64,000 bases of DNA from Epichloe hybrida (Eukaryota > Ascomycota > Sordariomycetes > Hypocreales > Clavicipitaceae), in NCBI GenBank assembly GCA_019022495.1, contig JAFEKR010000010.1, positions 1,798,001 through 1,862,000 on the forward strand, written 5' to 3'. Positions 36,101 through 47,459 of the stretch are shown here, in pieces. A model generated the notes under the pieces. That model had not been told where the DNA came from. It searched no databases and saw only the letters and a list, made by a program, of their open reading frames with translations. A program made the position numbers and the translations under genes. Every line of letters starts with the position of its first letter. Position 1 is the first letter of the stretch.

Positions 36101-37830
36101 ATTTCCACCTCTAGTATAAACCTAGTATATAGGCATAGTAGCCTAATGCTCTTTCTTAAAGGGAATAAGACTAGGAAGGGATAACCTCTAGGATAGGACA
36201 TATCCTATAACCTATTACTATTACATAGCTTTTACTAATACTAGATAAACAGTAGGATAATAGTAGTATAGCGCTACTACTAGCTAGTAAGGTTCTCTTT
36301 ACTACTAAATACCTTTAGACCTTATAGGACTAGGCTATTATCTTAGACCTTATATATAGTATTTAATTAAGGGCTATTTAGGAAGGGGCCTAAAGGTTTC
36401 CTATTAAGGCACTTATAAGAGAGTAAGTAGTAAATTATTCTATAAGCACTTATAAGGCGCTCTAGTTTAGGGGCTATACCTAGGTCCTAGCGTAAGAGCC
36501 TCTTATAATAACCCTAATATAATAATGCTATAATTTGCTAGTAGTAAGGCACCTAGGCTATAATACTACATTCTAAATCTTATAATAGCAGTTTTACTAG
36601 GATAGGATATTATAAGATATCGCTAGGTTTATTTATAACTATTACTACTATAGTAGTTATAAGAGCTATTAATAGCGCTAGGGCTTACTAAAGCCTTTAC
36701 CTATCCCTAACTAGTTCTAGTTATAAATCTCTATTAACTTTATAATAAACTTACTAGCACTATCCCTAGAAAAGCTATAATACCTAATGGTTATTATAGA
36801 TTAACTCTCTAAATTTATTTAGCTTAAGGCTATAACTTCTATAGGAGCTAAGGAATATATAAAGAGGTTTAAATAGTTTAGTAGTAGTTTAGGGGGTTTC
36901 CTTAATTAATCATTATAAATTACAGTTTAAATTAGTTAGGAAAGTTTTAGATAATATTATACTCCTTAGTTAGGATTAATTAGTTACTTTTTATATTATA
37001 TTACCTATAGACTAATAGTAGTATAAAGTAAGTAAACTAAGAGGTATAGGTAATACTATATATTATAGTCTCCTTTTTATAGTTTAACTAGCTAGAATAT
37101 CTAGCTACTTACTAGCTTATAATTAATAATAGGCTATCTTCTATAATAGGAGTTAGCCTAAATAAGTTACTACATAGCTATAACCTAAAGCTAGTCTAGG
37201 CATTACTAAATATATTTGCTTTTATAATAACACTAAAAGGGCAAGTAGTGTAGTTTCTTAAGCACCTCTAGGAGGGTACTTATCTAGCATAAGCTATAAT
37301 AGCCTATATATAATAAAGGCAGTAGGACGCTATATTTACTTTATATTAGCTAGTAAAATAGTTCTAGGTTAAAGATAAGGTATAGCTTTTACTTAAAAAT
37401 ATTAAAACTAACTACCTCTTATAGAAACTTAATTAGGTAGTAGTAAAGTATATAGTTATAAAAGTCCTAATATTACTTATAGTATAGCTTAATATCCTAA
37501 GAGGTATTTACCTAGTATTCTATATAAACCTTATTAAACACGCTATAAAGGACCCTCTCCCTAGTTAAAAGCTCTAGGACTCCTATCTAGGACTAAAATA
37601 AGTCCTTATAGAAGGTAATAATAAACTTATTAAGGAATATTAGGTTAAGCGAATCCTAGTGGCTTAGAATGCCTTAGGCTAGGGCAAAAGATATAATATA
37701 CTTATTAAGTAAGTAGGTTATATATAGCCTATATAGGAACTATTAGAGAATATAGTATAGATATAAGCCCTTAATAAGTTTAAGGCAAAATAGGGAGATA
37801 TATAATATAATAATAGACTAAATTAATTTT
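33200..37830 (+). pseudogene. Gypsy IV gag-pol, RIP-degraded
   Basis: Plus-strand landmarks: gag zinc knuckle at about 33,926-33,975 (YxxYKSKDHYIQEC, first Cys residues mutated to Tyr), RT at about 34,750-35,560 (FYINYYALNKI, KVNIYIAFYKLQI, FRLFKWLVYPFSLASTL, IVYLDNILVY), RNase H at about 35,760-36,130, integrase at about 36,500-37,300 (HLGYNTTFQIL, SINFIINLLALS, VIIDQLSKFIQL), and a chromodomain at about 37,620-37,780 (YNILIKQVGYIQPIQELLENI). Trp and Gln positions read as stops. Ty3/gypsy chromovirus. Confidence 0.85.
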
Positions 37831-38171
37831 AAAAGACTTATATACCTATAAAGACTCTAATAGGCACCTAAGGCACTAAATTACTATATTTTACTACTAC
37901 TACTTAATAAGGATAATTATTTATTAAGTTATTACCTAAATTACTAGGAGAGGATAGTTAAGGGCACGCTACCTTTATCTAGAGTTATACTATAGCTACT
38001 ATAGCAATAGTATTATTATTACTAGGTAATAGTTATAGTATAATAAGTTATTTACCTTATTTACCTTAGGTATAACCTAGGACTTAGATAGTGTAAATAG
38101 GGTTAGTATAAGGAGTATATATAAGAGAGAATGTAATAGAAAACCTAGTAAGTAAGTAGTAAGTAAAAGGA

Positions 38172-39468
38172 GAATAACTAAGGGGGGGAGGAGTATTATT
38201 TCTAGCTAGGGGATAGCTAGCTCCTAAGGCTCTAGGAACATAATTATAAGTTAAACCTATTATAGAAAAAAGGCATAATAGTTACTAGTGGTAATAAGAA
38301 GGAGATTTATTACTTAACCTAGTAATTTAAATATATTACTAGATTTTATCCTAGTAATAAGGCATTAAAGCTTAGAGGAGCGCGGAAGACTACTTATATA
38401 TCTCTTTACGTATTATAGTTAGTTTACTAATAACTTACTAGTTTTATTAGAATAAAACGCTTATAGCTTACTATATAAAATAGGCTATACTATAGCTAGC
38501 TAAAGGGCTAGTGCTAATAAAAGGGGTGACTTTAAGACTAGTTATATTTATTATAGTAGTATTAGTAGTAAGGGACGCCCTAAGGGCTAACTATATAGGA
38601 GCTAGATTAAACTAAGCCTAGGTAAGGAGGGAGTTTTACTAACTAATAAGGTAGTAAAACCTTTAGGATAGTATAGGTATTTTCTTTTTTATACCTAAAG
38701 TTTTAGGGACTCTAGGTTTAATAATATATATACTTATAGTAATCTTTACCTTAATATCCTTTAGCGTGTAATAGAGATAAAGGTTAGTAAATAAAAGCCT
38801 AGTGTACTATATATAGGAAAGGTATTACTTCTAATATAAAAGGCATAATTCTCTAGATTTAGGCGAATAATATTCTAGAATGCTAGTAGTAAAGGCCTGT
38901 TTTATATATAGCCTATAAGGGCGCTAGACTAATTAGGGAGTAGTATATTAATTATTATCTAAGTTACCCTTTATAAGAAACTTACTAATAGAATAAGCTA
39001 AAGGCATAGTAAGACTAGCTAAGGGCAAAGGAGGGTTAGATAGATTATAAGGTATATTCTAATAGGAGAATAATTATTTAAGAAGGAGGTTTTAATAGGA
39101 TAAAGGGGAAGGTATAATAGAATTATAATAGTAAAGGGATAGTGTTATATAAGGGAAGGTAAGATATAAGAAGGAACTAAGTAAGATATTTATATATAGT
39201 TTTAAACCTATATTAGGTAATTAACAAACTAGTAGGGGCAGGGCTAGAGACTATAATAAATAATAGGTTAGTGAGGTAAATGTGTTACGCGCACTACAAA
39301 ACCAAGGCATAGAAGTAAGGCAGTTGCTATTACTACGTAATAGCTAGTGAGGTAAATATGTTACGCACTTAATAATAATAAGCAGGGAATAGGATTAATT
39401 ACCTATAGGATAATTTATAGGACTATCACAAAAAGGGGACTTATTAGATATACCTAAGTAAGGGCATA
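38172..39468. other. 1.3-kb stretch between gypsy IV pol and its 3' LTR
   Basis: Begins with a polypurine-like AAGGGGGGGAGGAG near 38,178, which in such elements normally abuts the LTR, yet the LTR starts 1.28 kb later. Neither strand gives recognisable protein. It belongs to gypsy IV because it lies inside the LTR pair. It could be a long 3' untranslated region, captured DNA or an unrecognised insertion without visible TSD. Confidence 0.5.
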
Positions 39469-39685
39469 TATAAGGGCTTAGGCTTTGCCTAAGCATTATC
39501 TATATAGTAGTTAGAGAGGGGAGTGGTAAAAGCAGTTAAGGTAAGGAAAGGAGGCTTATATAAGTAGCTAAGGGGGTATAAGGGGCACTACTAGGGATAG
39601 CCTCTTACCTTTCCTCCTTTCTCCTTAAGTCTTTTAATACTATATTAACGCCCTATCGTAGTAACCTAGGGGCTAGTCCGTAACA
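39469..39685 (+). repeat. 3' LTR of gypsy IV
   Basis: 217 bp, starting TATAAGGGCTTAGGC (mutated) and ending CTAGTCCGTAACA (unmutated), followed by the TSD TTAGG. Confidence 0.9.
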
Positions 39686-39690
39686 TTAGG

Positions 39691-41464
39691 GTTCTATATA
39701 ATAATATTTTTAAGGGTTATATTACTTTACTTATAGTAATAGAACTATTAATTACTTTCTATTTTAAATTATTAATAGATATTTATAATTATATCTTTAT
39801 AAGAGAGGTTTTTACTAGTAAGGTAATTAAGAAAGTACTATTTAGTATCTCCTATTAATATAATAGGGAATACTCTACTAAAATATAACTTAAGGAGATT
39901 AATCTAGTTATACTTACTCTTAAAGAGCGTAAGTTTTAGTAAGAGAAAGTTATATAGCTTCTTACTATAGTAGTTACTATCCTTATATATCTTTATAAGC
40001 TTAGATATTTTCTTTATAATTTATTTATCTAAAGGGAAGGAATAAGGAAGGAGAGTAAGCTATTAAGAGTTAAACTCCTAATATAATTAAGATTATTATA
40101 AGGGTTTTTATAAAGGATATAGAGATTATTCCTTTTAAGGGTAAGGAATATTAAGGAAAGTCTTTAAGGCAGTAGCTTATAAGGGTTATACATAAGGTGG
40201 TTTAGGAGATTATAACTTATTTCCTAATTATAGGGTTATTATTATCTCTTAAAGCATATATTTAAGGGCTATTAGAATAGGAAGGCTTACTCCTTAGCTA
40301 ATATAAATATTATTATCTTATAGGGAGTTTTATAGCTCTCTTATTAGCTTATTAGAAGCTCTTCTAAATATGTCTTTTATCTAACCTTTAAAATCTTCTT
40401 TCAAATTCTCCTAAAGGTCTTCTCCTTACTAATTTTAATGCTTACTAGTGTAAATAAACCTTATAATCTAATTATTAAGTTTAGGCTATATAGTAGTCTC
40501 TAGGTTTAGTTAGGTAAGCTCTTTCTAGTCTCTTATAAGTGTAAATAAATATAGCTATAGTTACCTTAGTAAACTATTCTTTTCTAGTCTTTTAAAAGCT
40601 ATTTCTAAAGGCTTTTAGGATATCTTATTATTAGGGGAAGTAAGGTAAGGAGTCTATCTTATTAATAGTCTAATATTTAATTTTATCTCTTTCTTAAGAA
40701 AGGTTTAGTTTTCTTAAATAATTTAAATAAAGCAAATAGTAATATAATAATAGCGTAATTTCTACGCTTATTAAGAGGGATAGACTAGGTAAATCTAAAA
40801 AATAGGCAAAACAGGAAAAACAGGAAAAACAGGGTAAATAGGATAAATAGGATAAACAGGGTGGAATAAATAGGATAAATAGAATAGGATAAATAGGATT
40901 AATAGAATAAATAGAGGGAAATAACAAAAAATAACAGAAAAAGTATAAAAGAAAGAAAAATAGTAAAAAGAGAGAAGAGCAAGCTACAAAGATAACGCAA
41001 AAGTAGAAGCAACTTAATGTTTAAAACACTAAGGCGTAAAAAGCTATAAAGAGAGAAAAGGGGTTATAAAGAGAGTGTAAAAGGAGGTTATATAGGTTAG
41101 CTAGCTTAGCTAAGGGTTGTTTTTAATGTTAGGTTTAAATAAAATACCTTATAGCAATAGATTTGGTTATTTAGTTAGTTTTCTTATAATAGATAATAAG
41201 ATTAATAATTAACTAAATATCCTAGATAAATATAATAAGGTTATATCCTATAAGCCTAAGGGTTAATAAATTAATCCCTTAGAAGTCTAATAAGCCTATA
41301 ACTAGGATTCTAGTCTATCTTCCTTTAGCACACTCTATAGTTATACCTCTTTACCTAAATAGCCTATCTAGGTTAGCTTAAGAGGTAAGGGGCCGCGTTA
41401 TTTATAGAAATATCTTTTCTTATAATACCTAACTTATTTATGGTTATAGTTAACTACTAATTAG
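39691..41464 (-). pseudogene. Copia III-A leader and gag region, RIP-degraded
   Basis: Continues III-A on the other side of gypsy IV. It contains a decamer array of the type TAAATAGGAT at about 40,800-40,920 (CCTATTTATC on the coding strand), whose counterpart in copy B is at 44,880-44,990. The hydrophobic minus ORF at 40,694-40,927 is the translation of this array. Gag itself cannot be delimited. Confidence 0.6.
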
Positions 41465-41753
41465 TATTAGTTACACTAAGGAACCTTATACTAGTATAAA
41501 GAGAGTAAATTTAATAAAGTTAATAATAATAGCTAATAACTAAGAGAGAAGAGAAAAGGGAGAAGGAGAGAAATCTAGCTAGAAGAGAAAGTAAGCAAAA
41601 GAGAGGGAAAAGTAAGGCTATAGTGTAGTGCTACTGCTAATAGAGTAGGGTAGCTTGCGATGTATTTAATCGCATCGCGTGCATCCCTTCGGTGGCTTCA
41701 CTCTTTGGCCACGGTTAGACTATCTATCGTCCGAAGGTCTGAAGGAAGCCACA
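41465..41753 (-). repeat. 5' LTR of copia III-A
   Basis: 289 bp. The outer roughly 110 bp (41,640-41,753) are essentially RIP-free (GCATCCCTTCGGTGGCTTC, TTGGCCACGG); the inner part is mutated. Confidence 0.9.
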
Positions 41754-41758
41754 GTAAT

Positions 41759-43216
41759 ATTAGTAAATATTTAAGTATAGTAAATATAACTATACTTATT
41801 AGAATTTTTATAAACTAGGATAGTATTCTATAGCTTTTTCTTTACTTTTATAATAGGCTAGTAATAAGTTAGTAGTAATCTAGTGTCTAGGAAATAGGAT
41901 TATACTTACTTTATTTTAATAGTAATAGTTACCTTTAGGAGTAGCTTTAATAAGTTTAAATAGCCTATTATAAAGCTATATAATTTAAGCTAAAGTCTAG
42001 TAGTATATTAGTAATAAGTAAGTAAATTCTAGTTAAGAGAGATATACTATAATATAGTTTTTATTATTTTAGAAGTAATAAGTATATTTTATTAAATAGC
42101 CTATTAAATATTAGCTATAAAGAAGTAGTAAGTAAGTAAAGAATTATACTTAAAGATTTATTATATTTAGCTAGGAAGGTTTTTTTATTAATAAGGTATC
42201 CTAGAATCTTATAGGTATTATTTTTTAGGAGGATATTTTATATTATTACTTACTAATAATAGCGTATATATAGAATTTTCTTTAAAGTTATTTTACTAGT
42301 AGTAAGTTAGTAATAGAGATACTATAAGAATATAATAAACTTATTATAAGATTTTAGAAGAAGTTTACTTTAGAGAAAACTTTATAGGAGACTTTATAGG
42401 AGATTTCTTAGTTAATAGATTTTCTTAAGGTATTAATAAAGGTAAAGTTTAGGTATAAGACTTAGATATAGTAAACTAGCTATAAGTTAGCTATAATAAA
42501 CTAGATAGGGAAGTTATACTAATAAGAGTATAAACTTATAAGCTAGATAAGGGTAAGAAACTAAGATAAATAAGGATAGATAATAATAATAATTAAGGAC
42601 TAAAAGAGGTTAGTAACTACTAAGTAATAGTAATAAGAGAGCTATTACTTAGCTAGTAAGGGTAACTTATAAGGTTAAGGGATATTATAAAAGAAAGGAA
42701 AAGTATAGAAAGAGGGGAAAATTAGTCTCTTTTATATTAACCCTAGACCCCTTAAGTAATTTAATGCACTATGTATAGGTAATTCACAAATTATAATAAT
42801 AACTATTAGCACTACTAAATGCACATATGCCTAATAGCTATAAGCTTATAGTAACTATAATATAAGCCTTCTAGTTAGACTATTTAGAACCTTAGTATTA
42901 AGTACCTTATTTATTTAACTAATTATAAAAATTAATATAGGTTATCTATGTTTTTTTTTCTAGCTATATAATAGGTAATAATATTTATTTTGCTATAGTA
43001 AAGCTACATATAAGCTACTATTTAAATATTACTAACTATAATAAGGGGTTATTTTTAATTAGTAGTATTATTATTATTATTTCTTTTTAATCACTTACGT
43101 GTCTAGATATAAGGTGCCCTATTTTATTTTCTTTATAAAGCTCTAATATAGTAACTATACCCTAAGTAAGTAACTTATTTTATAATTAAGGTTAATTATA
43201 TATAGGGGGGGTATTA
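41759..43216 (+). other. 3' tail of gypsy VI between chromodomain and 3' LTR
   Basis: Together with 27,360-27,838 this makes about 1.9 kb of gypsy VI after the chromodomain. It is heavily RIP-mutated, shows no recognisable protein, and ends in a G-rich polypurine-like tract at 43,204-43,211 next to the 3' LTR. Confidence 0.55.
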
Positions 43217-43486
43217 TATTAGGAGCATAGAGGTTAAAGATAGGATATTTATTAAAGTAAGTCTTTAGAGAACCTTTAGGCTATATAAATAATAAAGAGG
43301 CTAGCTAGCTATAAGATAGCCACGTGCTTATAGAGTAAGGTATTTATTAAAGACTAAGCATATTATTAGTGCTAGGTTAGAGATTAAAACCTTTACGCAC
43401 CCGCCCCTAGCTAGCATCTATCTAGTAGCGACTGCGATAGTCTTAGCTATCACTTCGCTCTTAACCTTTCGGTGCAAGCCATGACA
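43217..43486 (+). repeat. 3' LTR of gypsy VI
   Basis: 270 bp. The left (inner) half is RIP-mutated. The right roughly 95 bp are intact (CGACTGCGATAGTC...TTTCGGTGCAAGCCATGACA). Confidence 0.9.
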
Positions 43487-43491
43487 TAAAC

Positions 43492-43952
43492 TTAGTCTTA
43501 ACTAGTAAGCTTAGTAGCTTCTATGCTCTCTATATAACTAGTAAGAGCTATAGATAGGTTCTTTACTATCTCTAATAGTAAGTTAATAGTTTCTTATTAC
43601 TTAATAGCTTACTCTTTTAGCTAGTTATTTAAAACCTGTTACGCACTAGGATTAGGGGGTAGTAAAGCCCCCTTCCCCTTTGATTTATTATTTATTTTCC
43701 TTTTTATAGAAGGGAAGCCTTCTATTTATACTGATTTCCCTTCATTTATAGAAGTAAAAAGCTTTTATAATATACTAAATTTCCTTTTTATAGAAAGGAA
43801 AGCTTTTATATTACTAAACTTCCTTTTTATAGAAGGGAAAGCTTCTATATTGCTTATGCGCTTCCTGTTTTATAGAAGGGAAGTCTTCTATAAATATACG
43901 CAAAGTAACCTAAAAAGATTCTATAGTAACAGAAGCTAGGCTTATAACCTAT
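43492..43952 (-). other. Copia Va leader with tandem palindromic units
   Basis: Continues Va after gypsy VI. Between the gag start and the 5' LTR lies an array (43,690-43,910) of about five units of roughly 40-45 bp. Each has the core TTTTTATAGAAGGGAA and flanking TTCC, so each can fold back. The same array occurs in Vb at 60,630-60,880. Confidence 0.65.
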
Positions 43953-44069
43953 TAAAATATAGGGAGCTAGTTGCTAGTTAGCAACAGCTTTATAGGTGTA
44001 GCTCTACGGTTAGGGACTAGTAAAACCACCACGTTAAATATTTAACGCAATATAACAAAAGGTTATAGT
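43953..44069 (-). repeat. 5' LTR of copia Va, first fragment
   Basis: Matches the start of the family V LTR (TAGGGAGCTAGTTGC...AGGTTATAGT) and stops at the insertion point of copia III-B. It resumes at 56,399 after the duplicated ATAGT. Confidence 0.85.
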
Positions 44070-44357
44070 TGTGGCTTCCTTCGGACCTTCGGACAATAGA
44101 TAGTCTGACCGTGGCCAAAGAGTGAAGCCACTGAAGGGATGCACGCAATGCGATTAGATACATCGCAAGCTACCCTGCTTTATTAGCAGTAGCACCACAC
44201 TATAGCCTTACTTTTCCCCCTTTTTACTTACCTTCTCTTCTAGCTAGATTCCTCTCCTTCTCCCTCTTCTTTTCTCTCTTAGTTATTAGCTATTATTATT
44301 AACTTTATTAAATTTAACCTCTTTACACTAGTGTAATATTCCTTAGTGTAACTAATA
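44070..44357 (+). repeat. 5' LTR of copia III-B
   Basis: 288 bp from TGTGGCTTCCTTCGGACC to GTGTAACTAATA. The outer roughly 115 bp are RIP-free, the remainder mutated. Confidence 0.9.
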
Positions 44358-44879
44358 CTAATTAGTAGTTAACTATAACTATAAATAAGTTAGGTATTAT
44401 AAGAAAAGACATTTCTATAAATACTATAGCTACTACCCCTTATTATACTAAATTAATAGTTATTATAGTAAAGAGATATAACTATAAAGTGTGCTAAAGG
44501 AAGATAGACTAGAATCCTAGTAATAGGCTTATTAGACTTCTAAGAGATTAATCTATTAACTCTTAGGCCTTTAGGATATTTAGTTAATTATTAATCTTAT
44601 TATCTATTATAAGAAAACTAACTAAATAACTAAATCTATTGCTATAAGGCATTTCATTTAAACCTAATATTAAAAACAACCCTTAGCTAAGCTAGCTAAC
44701 CTATATAACCTCCCTTTACACTCTCTTTATAACCCTTTTTTCTCTCTTTATGGCTTTTTATGCCTTAGTGTTCTAGGCATTAAGTTACTTTTACTTCTAT
44801 GCTATCTTTATAGCCTATTCTTTCTTTTTTACTATTTTTCCTTCTTTTACACTTTTTCTATTGCTTTTTGTTATTTCCC

Positions 44880-44990
44880 TCTATTTATCCCGTTAATCCT
44901 ATTAATCCTACTAATCCTATTTATCCTATTCCATTTATCCTATTTATTCTATCCTATTTATCCTATTTATCCTATTTATCTTACTTATTT
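44880..44990 (+). repeat. 10-bp tandem array (CCTATTTATC type) in copia III-B leader
   Basis: About ten decamers of CCTATTTATC and close variants; the counterpart in copy A is at about 40,800-40,920. Its translation gives the hydrophobic, Ser/Tyr/Leu-periodic ORF at 44,868-45,065, which is therefore not a gene. Confidence 0.75.
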
Positions 44991-45289
44991 TATAAGCAAA
45001 GCTCTAGGCTTTATTATATTAATTATAGCACTTCTACCCTATTTTTATTAGTCTTATTAATTTAAGACTAATATTACTAGAGAGATAAAACTAGAGGGTA
45101 AAAGAATAATAAGGGGCACTCCCTAAAACACCCCCCTTTTCTCTAAACCCTTAGAAGTATCTTTAAAGATAACTATCCTTAAAAGACCTTAAGAGAATAA
45201 ACTCCTACTATATCTATAACCACTTACTAGTAAGCTTATAAGAGATTAGAAACAATCTAATAAACGGTGTTGTGGGGGGGGGGGGGAAC

Positions 45290-47275
45290 TGCTAAATATT
45301 AGAAAGAGAAAGAGAGGTAGTAAGCTAGTAAAAACTATTATTTACTACTTATAGAGATAAAGTTTTAGGTATTTCTTACTTTATTTAAAGGAAATAATAG
45401 TAATAAGGAAGAGGAAATAAAAGACTAGGAAATATAGCTTAAGGCCTTTACTTAGGACTAAGATAATAGTAATAATAATGTTAAGAAGAAACTATTATTA
45501 AAGGTATAACTTAGCATTATATAATTCTTCTATATAGGATTATAAATAATAGATAATATTAATATCCTTATAATACTTAAGAATTAAGCTTTTTAATATG
45601 CCTTACTTAAGTAAGAGCTATACCTTAAAGAGGCTTCTAATAAAGATAATTTAATCTATTATATCTCTAAAGGACACTATTCTAAAGAGATCTTTAGAGG
45701 AATTATACTAGATATAGGAGCCTTAGGCTAATTAACTACTAGTCTAGTATAAGCTAAAGCCTTACTAAGATTAATGCTATTATTAATAATTAAATCCTAT
45801 AACCTAGAAGTTATTTGCTTTAATACTAGATTAGTAATAATATATAGTATTATCTATATGCCTATAAAGCTTAGCTAAATTAACTTCTATATCCTTAACA
45901 CTACTATACCCTTTCTCTTTTCCCTTACTAATATATTAATTTAAAATAATAAGACTATACTTATTATATATAAATAAGGCTACCCTTAGTGGCTTCTAGA
46001 GGTAAGAGAAACCGCTGCTTTTTACCTATTAAAAGGAGAGATTTATTAACTTTACTAAAGGTTTAGTTATCCCTTAATTTAATAGCTTATAAAGATCCTT
46101 TAATAAGCTAGTTATAATGTTAAACACTATATAATTAAGAAGCTTACTAAAGTCTATTACTATTATTAGAAAAATAAAAAAGCCCTTAGCTAGTTTAAGT
46201 TCTCCCTTAAAGATAACTATAACTTTAACTATAAGATTATTATTAATATTATATAGATTAATAGCTAACTAGTCCTTTATATTATTAATTTAGTAACCTT
46301 ATTTTAAGCAGCCTAATTCCTTAACCCTAAGAAGTAAAAAGCTTATAATATCTAGGATATAATTAAAGAGTGCTAGATTAATATATATCTAGGCCCTCTA
46401 GACTAGATTATTTATAATACTAGTAATAACTTTACTTTAGCTAAATTTAGGTATTATACTTACCTAATATTAATTAATATTAATAAGATACCTATTAAAG
46501 CCTATAATAGCATTAGAAAGGTTAAAAGATATTATAAACCTCTTTACTAGGCTTATAATATTATTATAGATTTAATTAGTAAAGAGATTACTCCTAAGCA
46601 ATAACTCTAAATAGCTATTAAAGCTATTAATAACTTAGTAAGCCCTAATAGCCTTATACTAACCTTACTAGTCTTTAGAGCTTACTGTCAGAAGCGCAGA
46701 GGTCAAAGATAGGATGTTCATCGAAGCGAGTCTTCGAAGAACCTTTAGGCCATGCGAATAATAAAGAGGCTAGCTAGCTACGAGATAGCCACGTGCTTAT
46801 AGAGCAAGGTATTTATTAAAGACTACACACATTATTAGTGCTAGGTTAGAGATTAAAACCTTCACGTACCTACCCCTAGCTAGTATCTATCTAGTAGCAA
46901 CTGCGATAGTCTTAGCTATTACTTCGTTCTTAACCTTTCAGTGCAAGCCATGACACTTACTTATAGATAATAGATAAGTTATTACTAAGTATCTTTATTA
47001 TTTAATAAGCTAAAGTAATTTAGAAGGTAACTAATAAAGTCTACTATTACCTAGCTAAGAGATAGGTCTATAAGGCCCTTAGTGCCTAGAATAGCCCTAA
47101 TATATTACTAATATATTAGCTATTACTATAGGCTAATATATATATATAAAGAGAAAAAGGTAAATAGTATAGCCCTTATAAGCTATTAGCTACTAATAGG
47201 GAGACTTATATAGTTAAAATACCCTATAGCCTAGCTAAGTTTTACTCTATAGTAATAAAGCTATACTATAAGGAC
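45290..47275 (+). pseudogene. Copia III-B protease and integrase region, RIP-degraded
   Basis: Protease core LDIGA(S/L)G at about 45,705-45,730; gag-pre-integrase at about 46,000-46,120; integrase from about 46,130, with INIIQINSQLVLYIINLVTLFQAAQFLNP around the first catalytic Asp region and IIYNTSNNFTLAKF around the second. It passes across the solo LTR (46,686-46,955) and ends with KIPYSPAKFYSIVIKLYYKD just before hAT2. Stops replace Trp/Gln/Arg codons. The match to copia integrases is clear. Confidence 0.8.
46686..46955 (+). repeat. Solo LTR of gypsy family VI, inside copia III-B
   Basis: 270 bp from TGTCAGAAGCGCAGAGG to CAAGCCATGACA, flanked by the TSD CTTAC (46,681-46,685 and 46,956-46,960). 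Less RIP-mutated than the gypsy VI LTRs. Confidence 0.92.
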
Positions 47276-47340
47276 CAGAGCTTTGCACTACACTACACTA
47301 CATGTAGTATTTTGTAGTATTTTGTAGTATTTATAGTAAA

Positions 47341-47450
47341 TAGCTTATAATAGCTTATAATAGCTTATAATAGCTTATAATAGCTTATAATAGCTTATAA
47401 TAGCTTATAATAGCTTATAATAGCTTATAATAGCTTATAATAGCTTATAT
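47341..47450 (+). repeat. Eleven copies of the decamer TAGCTTATAA
   Basis: Ten perfect copies and one with a final T. The array is part of the subterminal region of hAT2. Confidence 0.95.
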
Positions 47451-47459
47451 TTAGCTATT

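Larger units (their letters stand above)
32599..39685 (+). mobile_element. Gypsy family IV (chromodomain type), full length
   Basis: LTRs of 217 bp at 32,599-32,815 and 39,469-39,685; TSD TTAGG at 32,594-32,598 and 39,686-39,690; total 7,087 bp, uninterrupted. LTRs start TGTAAGGGCTTGGGC and end GTCCGTAACA. It is inserted in copia III-A and is the deepest retrotransposon of this branch of the nest. Confidence 0.92.
27844..41753 (-). mobile_element. Copia family III, copy A, interrupted by gypsy IV
   Basis: LTRs of 289 bp at 27,844-28,132 (3') and 41,465-41,753 (5'), TSD GTAAT at 27,839-27,843 and 41,754-41,758. The element reads on minus. Internal parts are 28,133-32,593 and 39,691-41,464; net length is about 6.8 kb. 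It is inserted in gypsy VI. Colinear in opposite orientation with copy B at 44.1-56.4 kb. Confidence 0.88.
21689..43486 (+). mobile_element. Gypsy family VI (chromodomain type), complete but interrupted by copia III-A
   Basis: LTRs of 270 bp at 21,689-21,958 and 43,217-43,486; TSD TAAAC at 21,684-21,688 and 43,487-43,491. A polypurine-like G tract (43,204-43,211) directly precedes the 3' LTR. Internal parts are 21,959-27,838 and 41,759-43,216. Net length without the nested element is about 7.9 kb. It is inserted in the gag region of copia Va. The order protease-RT-RNase H-integrase-chromodomain identifies the Ty3/gypsy chromovirus lineage. Confidence 0.88.

Noticed and set aside
40694..40927. 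Hydrophobic Ser/Tyr/Leu-periodic minus ORF (and 44,868-45,065 plus)
   Set aside because: Translation of a 10-bp tandem array in the copia III leader.
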